Source: Mesaphorura yosii
Lineage: Eukaryota > Arthropoda > Collembola > Poduromorpha > Tullbergiidae
DNA length: 64,000 bases
Direction of reading: 5' to 3'
Assembly (NCBI GenBank): GCA_009869945.1
Contig: WIXG01000171.1
Coordinates: forward strand, 99,683-163,682
This document shows, piece after piece, positions 14,749-27,482 of this stretch. The notes beneath the pieces were generated by a model that worked only from the letters and a program-made list of their open reading frames with translations, searched no databases and was not told the origin of the DNA. The position numbers and the translations under genes are program-made. Every line of letters starts with the position of its first letter. Within the stretch, counting starts at the first letter, position 1.

Positions 14749-15174
14749 GGTATGCAAAATTAATTCGAAAGATATGCTAAAATAGTTTACCAGCAGGTTA
14801 TAAAAAGGTCTGCTAAATTATTATCCCATATGCTAAATTCTTGAAATTTTTGTTCGAAATTTCGTGTTGTACCCTCCATATGGTACATGAAAAATTATAG
14901 TTGGCACTTCAGTTCTTTGTTTAATGATTACCACCACTGCTTAGTGGCACCAGTTAACCCAACTTGGGACACTGCAAACCCGGGTCTCATTACAACAAAC
15001 CTAACCTTACCCAAAACAAATCAAATAGAGGAAATTGATCGCTTTTACAACAAATTAGGTTCAAATCGGTCAATCAATCACTTTGTGGTCTATTTAAATA
15101 TTTTACATTTAGCATATACGACCCTAATTTAGCATGCTGATTAATTAAAAATGCATATAGGAGTTTAGCATACC
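14749..15174. mobile_element. MITE-like foldback element with imperfect terminal inverted repeats
   Basis: The left arm carries GGTATGC (14749), then TGCTAAATTA (14811-14820) and TGCTAAAT (14831-14838), the last two separated by 10 bases. The right arm carries the reverse complements with the same 10-base spacing (ATTTAGCA 15107-15114; TAATTTAGCA 15125-15134) and ends in GCATACC (15168-15174). The matching words and spacing on opposite strands indicate imperfect inverted repeats of roughly 90 bp around a central segment of about 250 bp with no coding capacity. This is the form of a non-autonomous DNA transposon or foldback element. No target-site duplication was established. Confidence 0.5.
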
Positions 15175-18100
15175 AAATAAATTCTTCCCTCATTTAATCA
15201 GTGCCACTGTCAGGCGAAAAGCGAAAGTAAAAGCGAGTGTTCGTGCCTCTCGTATGAGATGATTGAGTGTTAATAATTGCGAGATTGCGACAGCCAGCAG
15301 CAGTGAATGTTCAACACGCTATAACTAGAACACGGTAAGACATTTAATCTACTTTGGCACGTAACGTGACGTTCTTAATTTGTCTTAATCTAATTTTTAT
15401 GTGAATGGGAGTCCAATTGTGTACGAAGTGTACGAAGTACGTCAATGCCAACGCCAACGCCGCTTTTGTCTTGCCTTGCTGATTGCCCGTCGCCCGTGGT
15501 CTTTGGCCTGGTCCTGACTTTCGAGCTCAGCTGCGGGGTTAACAAACCTGCTTGGCACTGACGGAGATGGATTCAACCCAGCGCAGAATGCAGTGAAGAA
15601 TTCTTGGAAGGCGAGGGCAGCCTTTCAAACGCAACTTGTAAGCCCAAAGCCCATTAATGAGATTTTGCACTGCTTTGTCAGCCAGCCAGCTCGCACTCGG
15701 TTCGTTGAGCGAGGGAGCGAGCAAGCTAGTTAATACAATGAACTCCGGCTGACTTGTAATTAACTGAAAAAAGTTTATACTCATTCATGTTTCAAATTTA
15801 ATTTCAGGAGACACAGCACGCAAGTGGAGGTTCGTCGGTTCGTGCGAGTACACAGAAAAGTATGAGGAAAAGAGAAACCATTTATCTTGGCTTTCTCCGT
15901 CGCAATTCGCTAAAGCAGTGTTGAGTTCCCCGAATCTGAATTTGAATACGGCAGCGACGCAGCAAGCAATGGTAATAAATTGTGTAAATGGATTTTCTAT
16001 ACCATCGAACTGCTGACTTGCAGACTTTGCTGCTTTCTTTCTCTGTACTGTACAGAATTCTGCTGTGACTAACTACCAAAGCACGGCTGGGAACTGGAAC
16101 TCGATTTGGTTTGGTGTGGTGTTTGGTTAGCATAGAAAAGCCAATTAATCTGAGAATACAATTTTTGTACAATGAGAAATGAGAAGAGAGCCAAAACATG
16201 AATAGTACGCAGAAAATCAATGGAGGCAATTATCAGCAATCAAAATCAGCGAATAATCACGCACTGCCGCGCCAGTCACCATTGAACCATGGCCATGGCC
16301 GTCGTATTAGACGGCAAGATATGTAAATTATAGAATCTAGCTTCAAAACTAACAAAAGAACGACGTGATACAAATCAGTTCAGCTCCAGAAGACCGAAGG
16401 TCCTGAGATTTTACGCCACGGCTCTAGCTCCAGAAGTCTGCACTGCGCTCTGCGTACACGTTGGACATCTGCCTTCCCCGTCCCGTGAAAAAGGAATAGC
16501 GAACCTGATAGAAAAAATAAGGTGAAGGTGAAGACGAAGACGAAGAAGAATTTGAATTTGAATATGGTCGTGTTGGGAGAGATCCGATGTCAAAGTGATC
16601 ATTTTGCTTGCATTTGCATTTAAATGCATGCTCCTTAGAGTGTCAGTTGGCGCTTTTACCCACCGCAGCTCAAATCAAATTATGTCATATTTCGAGCACC
16701 ACTGCCTGCTGCTGTTGCTTCTATTTGACATTAATTATAGAATAAACAACCAACCAACCAACCGAGCGAGCGAACGAGGCAAAACCTTTTTGTAAATATT
16801 TCAACATCAAAGGAGAGAGGCAGAACAGGCTTATAGCTGAGGTCTTTGCTTATCAGGAACCATAATGAACTATTCGCATTACTCTTTTGGCATTGTCATT
16901 GCCATTGGCCTGCGATTGCATAATTCAAAACTAATGAACCTATCATCATGAAAAGGTGGAGAAACCAAGTCGGGTGCGGTGCGGTGCATCTTTGAAACAA
17001 GAGAAGATACTCAATGACTACAATGACAATGGCTCGGCTGTTCTCAAGTCTCGAGTCGAGTCTGCCGGCATTATGCAAGATGTTCATTATTTATTCACAT
17101 GTCACCCTTTTGCATTTGCTTTTTGCAGTGCCAAAATTCTCAACGCGAGCCACAGCCATTCTTACTGCAGAGACACTTGTCTTCGCGAAGGCGACGGCGG
17201 TGCTCTAATAATATGATCACTTGAAACTTACAAAGAAGCCTTTTGTCCTTTGTTCTTGTCTTGACGAGGAGACGATTAGCAAAGCCACCCTTTCCCGCAA
17301 CGGCAACGGCACATTGGCACGCATTGTTCGGGTCTTCCTTTGTCAATTCGTCATCTTTCATCTCCAGACAAGACAAGCATCTGGCCCTGGTGTAATGATA
17401 ACGATCTCCTATCGTGTTTCAACATCGTGTTGGCTGATTATGCCATAATGCCCGCCATAAACATTGCATACGGCATATTGAGTCTTCTTCGACTTCCTTT
17501 CGTAGTGTGCCGTGTCGTGCTGTCGATACACCCACTTGGAAACGTGATACCCGTCATATTTCAGCGAAGTGGAGACAAAAGACGGAGACGAGGACGCGGA
17601 TCGCATCGAGGAATGCTGCCAGGCCATTTTCCCTATGCATTAGTGCTCCGCTCAGCAGCGGAAGAGGATGCGGCAGACTAGATTAATGGCTCGTTGAGAT
17701 CGATTCTCAATTTCCGGGACTGAAGTGGACGCGACGCGAGCTTGGAGCTTGGAGCTTCGACCGGAGCCTGACCAGGGCCGGCTATTTTGAAGATGATGGG
17801 TATTGCAACGCAGTGCAATGGACAACAGCAGGAAGGAACTGGAATTGAAACTTGTATTGTACGCACAAGACACAATATTTCAAGTATTATGGAATGCTGA
17901 TTGTGATTGTCCACGTGGAAAGCAAGGCAAAAGCAAAACTGGGATGCGGGTGCGGGCGGAAGAGGACAGGATAAATATTGTCCATTACAAGAATAAATTG
18001 GTCACATTTCGGATGGATGATCCATGAAGCAAACTTTCTTTGATGTCACGGCCTGTTCACCGCACGCTGAGGACTGGAATTCTATTTACAGTTATGACTA

Positions 18101-21100
18101 CAACACAACCAGTACGACTACGAATACAGTTTACAGTTGGCACGATATTCGCACAACGCGCAAATCGGCATGGAGTGCGGACAAAAGAAGTCATGCCCGC
18201 AGCGAGTGGCAATCGTTCATCCGAACGACAACGGCGTAGTACATACGACATAGTTTCCATTCTTTTCTTGGGAAACTCATAACTTTTACTACTCTTGTCT
18301 TGTGAAGTGAATATGATCTTTTCCCCGTACGGACTGAGTGTGACTGCGACTGTGACCTGGCCTCCGAAGTTGGACAAATCTTCAGTGTAAATGGAATGAG
18401 CGGTCCGGTTTACTGAGAAATGCACTTGGACTTTACTTGGACTGAACTGGATTGGATGAAGTCTCGCCTTTCGCTCGACGACGCGGACGAGTCGAGTGTC
18501 GGGCGTCGCGCGTCGCGTCAGAAGAAATGTCCAAAGCCCAGGAGAGTCCGAATTCAAGCAACTTGAGCTGAGAAAAGAAAGGAATGGAACGGAGAAAGCA
18601 GCACGGTGGCGCAGCCCGGGGAAGCGACCAAGAATTTCGTCTATTTCGCCTTTCGCGTTCAAGGGGAAAAGTGCTGCGAAATTTTTGCGCGCGTTTAGGA
18701 AGCCCGGCATTGCATTTCTGCAAAAAGCGCGTCGGTTCGTCCTGGCTGTTGTCCCTCGTGTCGTCGTAACGAATGGGCTGCTGTGCCACGGAGGCCCGAA
18801 ATAATACATGAAACACGAGGACCAACGAAATACGAAATCCTATTAATATTTATTGCGTTTGTATTGAAAATGGCCACGACCAGGCATTCATCCTCCTGTA
18901 CATCCAATCTTCTATTATGATTATGATTATTATTACAGTTGTACACGAAAGACGCGAGCGGAAAGCCATGAAAATGAAAGCGGGTCACCAAACAATTTTT
19001 CTTATTGTTGTTGACTTGCCTTGACTTGCCGTGCTGTGCCGTGACGCGTCGTGGAATCGCTATACGTAGGACATTATGGCAAAATGCTGTGCTGTTGCGT
19101 GGCTGGATGAGGAATTTCCGAATTCCAACCGACGACGACCGTGAGCGAGCCACGAATATGAATAATGACTTGAGCAAATGGCAAATGTGAAATTCGAGAG
19201 CGTTGAGTAATGGCCTTGGCTTCGGCTTCAGCTTTGGATTTGGACTTGGTGTGGTCGAGTCGAGAGTCGAAGCATCCGTGTAGTGGCAACAATACGTGAT
19301 ACGAGCAACGAATAACGAATAGCGAATAACAACTTTATGTCATTTTGATTCCTATTACACGGAAATGCGAAATGTAATGTAACGCTTTCGCTTTCACCGT
19401 TGTTTATCGTGTCCGCGCTGGGCTGCCACGACGGGACGCGTCCCGCATCTTCGACGAGTCACGTCTCGTCGAGCTTGGATTTCGCGTTGGGATTAGATGA
19501 CATGGTTCAATGGTTCATGGAGCATCTCCGTCATGCCTCAAGCAGCCATGCCACTTGGCCGTCTTCTGGTCGCGAAACGCAAATCGCGGCCGTGGCGGCT
19601 GATGGGCTGGCTTTATGGCTCGCCTGCCTTGTCACACCATTTTGTCATTGCCATTTTGCCATTATGCAATTTTCCTATTTTGTCACTTTGGACGGATTAC
19701 ATTTCACTTTAGACAGATTCACTTGGTTTTACGTGCACATTCATCATTGATTTGACTATTGTCACGTCCGCTTTTGCGCCTTCGTCTCCGTCTTCGGCTC
19801 GGCCTTGGCGTTTGTGTAAATGTAAACAAAGCAAACTTGTTATAAATATTACGGGGAGGCTGTCACTTAATCTTACCAGTTCGCCATTTTCCCAGGGCAG
19901 CGGCAGGCTCGTGATCGAGACAGGCGGAGAAAGTGCGACTGTCCCCGTCAAGCGTCAGGCCAATTCACGAACGATGGTTCGAAGGCTTCAGAATAAGAAA
20001 ACAAGTATCACAGAAACAAAAAAGCTTTTAGGAAAATGCGCCTGCAATAGAAGAAAATGTCAATTCCATTATCAGCTTCTGTGGGCGACAAGACAATGCG
20101 GCAGGCAAAAAATAGATTTACAATTACAATCGTAATGAAAATGATGAGGAGTCTCTAGTTGACTCGCTTTTTTGGTGACTGACACATGAATCATCATCAG
20201 CAAATCGTTGATGCCGTGGAAGTCTTTGCACCGGTCTTTGCCTTGTTTTTATTTGGTGGGCGGAATTCTGTTCCATGTTTCAATTAAACAGCGATTCTCG
20301 TGCCCCAGAATAACTAACCATAACCGCAAATATTTCCTGTGGAGATGCCTTTCAAGATTTCCGGGAAACACTTCGCTCGAAGCCTAATTTGCTACCATAC
20401 GTGCGTGTATACATGATTCAATATTCAAGATGCGTGATGCAGGTTTTGCTCGGAATTAAAAGCTTCCGGGAAGCGCTATGTCCATGCGCCAAGACGAGGT
20501 AATGAGGATGCCGAGTACGAGTACGTGTCGTGTACGATGAATCAAGTAAAGCATGTCGAATAAATAAAATGTGGCACAGATTTGAAATTGTTCCCCTCCG
20601 CTTAGAACAATGCGGGCCTTATCAAGTTTGCGTTTGTTTTGTTCAGCTCCCCCTGATTCCTTCCTGAAACCTGTGCCGCTACTTATTGGACATGCTTCAT
20701 TCCTGGACAACCAAGGCACCGTTCCTGGAACCGGCAGCCAAAGTTGCTGGTATCGGGTCCAAGTATCCGGATGCTGATCCTGACTGCTGATTGTGAAATT
20801 ATGGACTACCTCCTGACGAGATGAGTGGAATGCTCATGTCAGAATGATGATTGAAAATGATGCGTGTCTGTGTTTGGCTATAATTTGCTTGGAATTTATA
20901 CGAGGCGATTCTGTGGTTCTCACAGAGTACCGAATTGCCCAAACCCACACCGATCAACACTCAATGCCCATTTGTATCTCAGTTTCATTACTCGATAAGA
21001 TTTCAGAATTGAGTTCGGTTAAACCGCATCAACGGTGGCTGGGCGTCTCATTCACCAAGCAAGGCCGGCCTTTCTGCCGCTTGTAAACTTGTCAAACGAT

Positions 21101-24100
21101 GATTAAACTCAAAACATTGACACCGTTTAACGAATCGAAATTGCTGGTAACGTTGATGAACAAGAATAAGGAGTACGGTGCTGGATTCCGTTATAATAAG
21201 CATGAAACATCATTTGTACCGAGTGCAATTGCGGATCAGACCCATAATCCCGGATTCCTGGTAGGCAAATGGCAAAGGACAAAGGCTCAACCTTATTAAC
21301 GCATTTCCTTCCCGACAATCCGAGATTTTGCAAAAACAAGCGCTTTGCCCGGTTTGCTGTTGCTGTGATTTGTGATTCGTGAGTTCTCATGACGCAGCAG
21401 CGCAAGGCAGAAGAATCTGCCCTCACTTTCCGCATTCATGCATGCCCGCACAATCTGTTTGTGGCATAAAATATTGGTTTAGGGCCCAGGCTTGATTTGG
21501 ATCTGGATGTTCATTTGATCTCTCTGCCGCTCTGCTCTGCCCGACTCGGCTCTTGTCTGGCTGCGAATAACGAAGGAGACAAACAAGGAATCAAAATCAG
21601 CGATTGAATGAAGCTTGTTCGGCTTTAATAAGATTCTTTTTTCTGGATTTTTGGGCTCATTTTGCTATTTTCTGAATAGAAAGCAGATTTTCCGCCGCGG
21701 ACGCGTGCAAATAGAAAAGTGTTTTCTTACATCGAGCTCGACATCAACTTTTTGTGAAAAGAAAACCATAAAAGTTTATTTACATTCTGACGCAACCAAG
21801 TTTAAGTCGTCTTTGTGCTGACTGAACCAGGTTGCTGCGACTAGAATCGAGAGCTCTCCGTGTTCGTCTATCTGCTCTGCTGCTCTCGAGTAAAGCCTCG
21901 TTACTATTCTGAATTCTGTATACAATAAGCATATTATTGTGATTCATTATTCTGCCCGAGTTTTATGCTCGCATCGTGCCGCGTCCCGCATGCTTACCCG
22001 ATTTAATAATGCGGCTAAAATAGAAAAGTTTGCTTTTGCAAAAAAGAATCAAAGACGGGCTTCTACGAGTTTAGAAACGCTATGTTCTGCGCCTGTTTTC
22101 CAAAGTCTGTTATGGTTAACACCAGACGTTTGAAAAAAAAGATTACAACACCTAAAACTTTGCACCTCATTCGTGTTGTTTTCTCGAAATTCTCATTGGC
22201 ATCAAGTAATAGTAATTGAGAATTTTCGCTCATTAATTACCAATGAGGTGTTTTTGAATTATTTTTGCAATTGCCTCAACCTTTTGTGACAACCTTTGTA
22301 TAATTTGCATGTGAAGTGTATCGAATTAATGGTGTTTAGGAAGATGGCATCAAGTAGCATGATGGGCATGGACGATATTCTAGTCGCTTAGCACTTGGTG
22401 TTGGAGTAATGAAAGCAGTAGCATTGGCATTGGCAAGTGTAGTTTTGTATCCAGCTGAGTTTAATACTCGCTACTCATATCACACTTGAGAAAAGCTGGA
22501 AAGCTGTTCCGTTCCAGTCTTCTGCCACTGTTGAGATCAGTCAGATTTACTGCGCTACTTATTTATGTTTTACGTTTAATAATAACAAGCAAAGCACAGG
22601 ACCGCGACGACGAATTCCATGTTTTGGTGAAAGTCGGAGCCATAGAAGCAGCGCAGAGCAGTGAAGTGCAGAGTAGTGAAGTGTAGCGCAGTGGAGTTGT
22701 CTCTCGACTCATGCGGAGCAGGGATAACTTTCCTAAGCCTTCTGCCTCCTGCCTGCTGATACAGCATGGCATGGCATTAGCTTCGATAATCATACACAAA
22801 ACACGTAGAAGCCGCAGTAAGTGTCTATTAAATTCATAAAGTACAAAATAAAAGTTGTTTAGAAATACTTCAAGAGCGGCGCGCCGCGCCGTGCCACGCC
22901 GGCAGTTGCTTAGCCATCCATGGACTCTTGAGGTGAAAGAAACTTCAGACTGGCAGGGCAGAGTAGACTTAAGAAATCGATAGAAATATCGCACAGGTAC
23001 GTGTTGGTGTTTTCTTTGTTCTACTGCAATGAGCAGCTGAGCCGCCCTGTCTGCGCTCCTGGCGAATGGTACAAGAAAGATGAGGACTGGATATTGATAA
23101 CATGGCCTGGCCTGGTCCGCTGCTGGATGCTGAAAGATGCGACTGTGAGACTCTTTTCTTCCTGCACATCTGCACTGTGTTTCTGTGCTTTTCGCTCCAC
23201 AAGATAAAAGAAGCTCCGACCTGCCCACTTTGCAAAACTTCATATGGCTTATTATAAACTCGAAATGTGATGTGAATATTATACAATGTCTGCTTCCCGT
23301 CGCAGCACCGCACGTTCGCGAGCTTGTTTGGGTTCGCATCTTGCGATGTTGCAATTTTGAGCCCTCTTGAAATGAACGAGGTAGAAAGCAAGCAAGAAAG
23401 CGTCAAAGCAGAAGAAAGCTCCAAGCGCCCAAAAGCAAGCCGTTGCTGTTGTTTTCTTATGTTGTGTTGTAGTTTACAGGTTATCTTTTCGACTGTTCTG
23501 CAATTAGCACCCAGCACCAGTTTTTTTCTCTAATGAGTACACGTACACTCACACGTCCACGCATGTTAAGTGCATTTTGTCTTGTTTCCAGCCGCCTGCC
23601 TGTCCGAAAGACGAGACAAGACAGCCCATAGCCGTACCCCGTAGCCCGACGCACGACGCAAGACCCGATCCGACAGCCGACATACATTACAATCCACTTT
23701 ATTTTGATTCTGCTCTCATAAAAGCATGTATTATGTATCACATATTTGGCCAGTCCATTTGCGAAATGGAAGAATTCTTCTTCGTCGTCGCCTGTCTACG
23801 TCGCCATCGCCGTCATGACGCGCGCTTGGCACGTGTCTGTCTTTCACGTTCACTCTTAACTGTGCTGTACTGTATGTACGGCAGGCGAAATGCGGAATGC
23901 AATTTGACAGATTACTGTGGATACAACAATAAACTGTTCCAGCTATCCAGCTTCGGCTTCAGACAGCGATGAGAGCCATGCTGCAGATATGGTCCATTTT
24001 TCTTATTTGCTTGAGAACTGCACGGTGCACATTTTCTTGAGGCTGAAGACTAGGCTGGTCCTTCTTGCACTTTGCACTAAAGATTATGAAATTGTAAATA

Positions 24101-27100
24101 TTTTATAATTTGGATCTTGATTCACATAATTTTTTTCGCACCTCACCAGTTCATAGTTGCCTAATGCATGGAAAATGAATCCAGCGTCAGGAGCCTTAAA
24201 TTTTCATGGCTTTAATGGCTCCAGAGTGACAATGAAATAGGCATCAGCCATTTTTACTGGAGCTGGAAGTTCAGCACGCTGAATCCAATACCCAATGCAA
24301 GATCAGATACAAAGTACAAACAAAGTACTGTTACAAAGGAAAGATTGATCTCGTTGTGAATCTGTGAAAAATCTCATTTTAACTGCCTCATCGAAAACAC
24401 CGCGAACGCAAAGCCAATCGCAGGCACGTTCAATAAAGTCAGATTGGTTTGAAAAGTGAGATGTAATTTAGATGAGGCCCAAGATGACCATCTGCTTCCT
24501 TCCTTCCTTCCTTTCGCGATCCGTGGATTTCTCTTTTCGCATTGCTACGCTACCGTACCCAGTTTGTAAGCTATCATTATAATTTATTGAAAATTGGTCC
24601 ATTGAGACGAACACCGAAGGCAGCTCATGGATGCGCTGCACTCGAATCCGAAATTTATTGCTGGAGTTCGGTTGCAGTTGGATTCTTGGAAAGTTGGTGG
24701 AACGCAGATCGCATCGCACTCAGTTGGAATTCGCAAAAGCGAAATAAAACCGTGAATCGTGAAAAGAAGCAAAACCAATCCAATTGACTCGAATTAAAAC
24801 ACAATCTTCTTTTCCTCGCAAATGCGGACTTGGTCACTTGATTTTGGCTGCAAGCTATACGTAGGAAGCAGCCTAAAATTAAGCTTCTTTACTTTTCATT
24901 CTCTCTCGCCGGCTCTCTTTCACGACTCTCCGTTTAATTTCGGCCAGGCCTCCGTTTTTGTAAAAATGAAATGAAATTACAGGACGATTGAGTTTCCGGT
25001 TCGCTGTAAATCTTGTGTACCCTCTTTTATATACTACTTTGGTTGCAGGTCTCTGAGGAATGAACTTTTGCAGTTACGGTTCATTCGCATCCAGCCGCTA
25101 CTGCTACTTCACTCCATTGCTCCGGATCCAGGCAGGCATTCTCGGAGGCTTAACACGAACGAAAGATGTAAGATTCATGAAGCTTCATGAAGTCGAGCAC
25201 AATGGCCAGCGAAGGCGATGGCCGGTTAATCAATCCACGTTTAACAGTTGTGTAAGCAGGGAAGAAGTAGATGGAAGACGCTGTTGTGGTCTACGGTTGG
25301 AATTGGAAAGGGCAGGTTAGCCAAGAACGGCACGATTCTTGTGTCTTGTCCAGGGTCCAAATATTTACTTTACCTGCACACTGCACGCTCGTCCCAGATG
25401 ACCAATTTGTAAATGGACAATTTTAAAGTTTAACTTTGCCTTTTTTATTACCCTCGTGGTAAATTGAGCCGAGTCGACGGCAACTTCTTCGGTTCCAAAC
25501 TTTACTTTCTAACATGACGTGGTATGATATCATATTGAACTTCGCAATAGCTCTACCAACGGCATACGCGACCTATTCACACCATTAACATTTGTGTTGA
25601 AATAAATACGAATATCAACGGCGAAGAAGAGGAGGCAATGATTACCATGGCCACCTTCATTCATTAAAATCTCAGCAAGGATTCTCCTATCCGAAATGCC
25701 ACAGCGACTGCCAGCTTCCTGACCGTGTAATGTATAAGTATCTGTGTTCTTTTATTACCGTTTGTTATTACGGCACATTTGCGCATTTCCCACATGCTGG
25801 TAGGTAAGGTTTTCTAAGTTTTGTTGCTGTTTCAGCTCGGTTTCGACTTCCAGAAACTCGAAACAAAAACACTGCACTTCACTGCGTGGTGGCCTGGCGA
25901 GGCACTAAAAAGTCTGGATAGACTGGAGCGAGCGGCAACTAGAAAAAGTTGCAAACTTTACCATTGAAATACAAACTCGAAATGCGAATGTGAATGCGAA
26001 TTCTTGAAAACTTAACCAAGCTTAGCACTCGAGACGTACACGTAATCCCACAAAACGAGCGCGAGCGGGCGGGCAAAACTGCGAAATGCAAACTGTTCTA
26101 CTTCACCCTGCCATTAACTGGAAGAGAATCCCATTGAAATTATAATATGAGAACTTTCATCTTCCGGAAGACTGAAAACGAAAACTCACTTCTCTTCACG
26201 TACTCACCACCTCTTAACAACTTTGGAAAGCGCAGCGTGCACGGAAGACGGAAATCTGTACATAATGTGTGTTCTTGTTCGTATTCTTCTTACTTCTTTG
26301 ATGACGAAACACCGTCGCGTCGTCGCGCGCCTGAAAGTTAAAAAGGTTATTATTAACTGCCCTGCCATCTGCGCATTGCAGATTCATGATTTTTACAGTT
26401 TACACCTCAGAGAACGAAAAACTTAGCCAATACCCGCTCGCTTTTGTATTCTGCATCGCTGCGCCGCATCTTTCATAATTATTAATGATGCCGCCGGCGA
26501 AGCTGCTTCTTGAATGAATGTATCCCTTTCAGCAGAAGATCCACTGCACTCCAACGAGCAGCGACTGCGGCTGTCATTTATTACGTTGTCATTATGATGA
26601 TGAAATGATGCTCGTGTTTGTGATGGTGATTTATCGCACGCCGCACGCGTCGAGGGTAGGCAAGAAGTAAGAAGACGATTCTGGCTCCATAATTCGGCTG
26701 GTGCGTAGCGAAAATGAGTCATGGTCTTTAGACAACGTAATTTGGAGTTCCGAACCCCGTGCGCTCATTACGCGTGGGCGCGTGGCGTGCGATGCAAATT
26801 CTTGCCTGCACTGCCTATGATGTGGTGAGGCGACTGTTTTAAGTCAAATTTTTGATTGTTCTCTTAATCCCGAGGAAAAATTGCTGTCATTACTCTCACG
26901 TTGCTGGTTTCATGGTGAAGGTGATAAATGACGAGATCAAGTGCAGATTGCGGGAAGCCAAGCGCAAGCCGGCAAGCTATGCTGCTGGGCGATAATCCAG
27001 TTATGATAGCAGAGATTAATCAAATAAAAGTCCCTGCAAATTGTTCAGCCCGGCGCGGCCTGGAATTCCATTCAATCTGAGTAAACGGCTGAATACAAAC

Positions 27101-27349
27101 ACGAGCACACGACAAACATTCAAGATCACCTGTAAAGTACACGTCATAATTTCAGCAGAAAAAATTTCGGTTAATGACGCCGACTTGAATTACAATGATT
27201 TCCATTTCCAGCGAATGTTGGAGTCTTAAATCTGTCTTTCGTGGGCTTAAATCGAGAAAATTAATGAAAGCAATCCGTAATATTGTTGTGATTGTGCGTA
27301 TAAACGTATGGAAAATTATGAAAATCAACGAAAGTGCAACAATTAACAT

Positions 27350-27355
27350 TTTATT
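27350..27355 (-). terminator. Possible polyadenylation signal of the 526-residue minus-strand gene
   Basis: AATAAA on the minus strand lies about 130 bases past the stop codon at 27483, the expected position for a short 3' UTR. The hexamer is common in AT-rich DNA, so support is only positional. Confidence 0.4.
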
Positions 27356-27482
27356 TTGTTCAGAAAGAGAATAATCTGGCCTAGCAATTTAGGAAGTACA
27401 AACTTTCTAGTCTAGGAAATGAGTTACAACGAGTAAAGGAAAACTTGCAACTTGTGACAAGGATTTTCTCCGCCGTGTAAGA

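Larger units (their letters stand above)
8614..27482. other. Long noncoding stretch (intergenic or intronic)
   Basis: No gene was recognised over about 18.9 kb. The region contains scattered short tandem words (TGCCATGCC-type runs near 12000 and 28410, three TTTGCAA copies near 14470, CGTACGTACGTA-type runs near 11625), locally CpG-rich patches such as 18450-18800, and a foldback element at 14749-15174. Two long minus-strand open frames (18057-18809 and 22563-23354) have Arg/Ser/Cys-rich composition unlike a folded protein and are not called as genes. Part of this stretch could be 5' introns or the promoter of the minus-strand gene at 7861-8613. Confidence 0.5.

Noticed and set aside
22563-23517. 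Two overlapping long minus-strand open frames (263 and 182 codons)
   Set aside because: They overlap each other in different frames, have Cys/Arg/Ser-rich composition without domains, and lack convincing exon boundaries. Probably chance.
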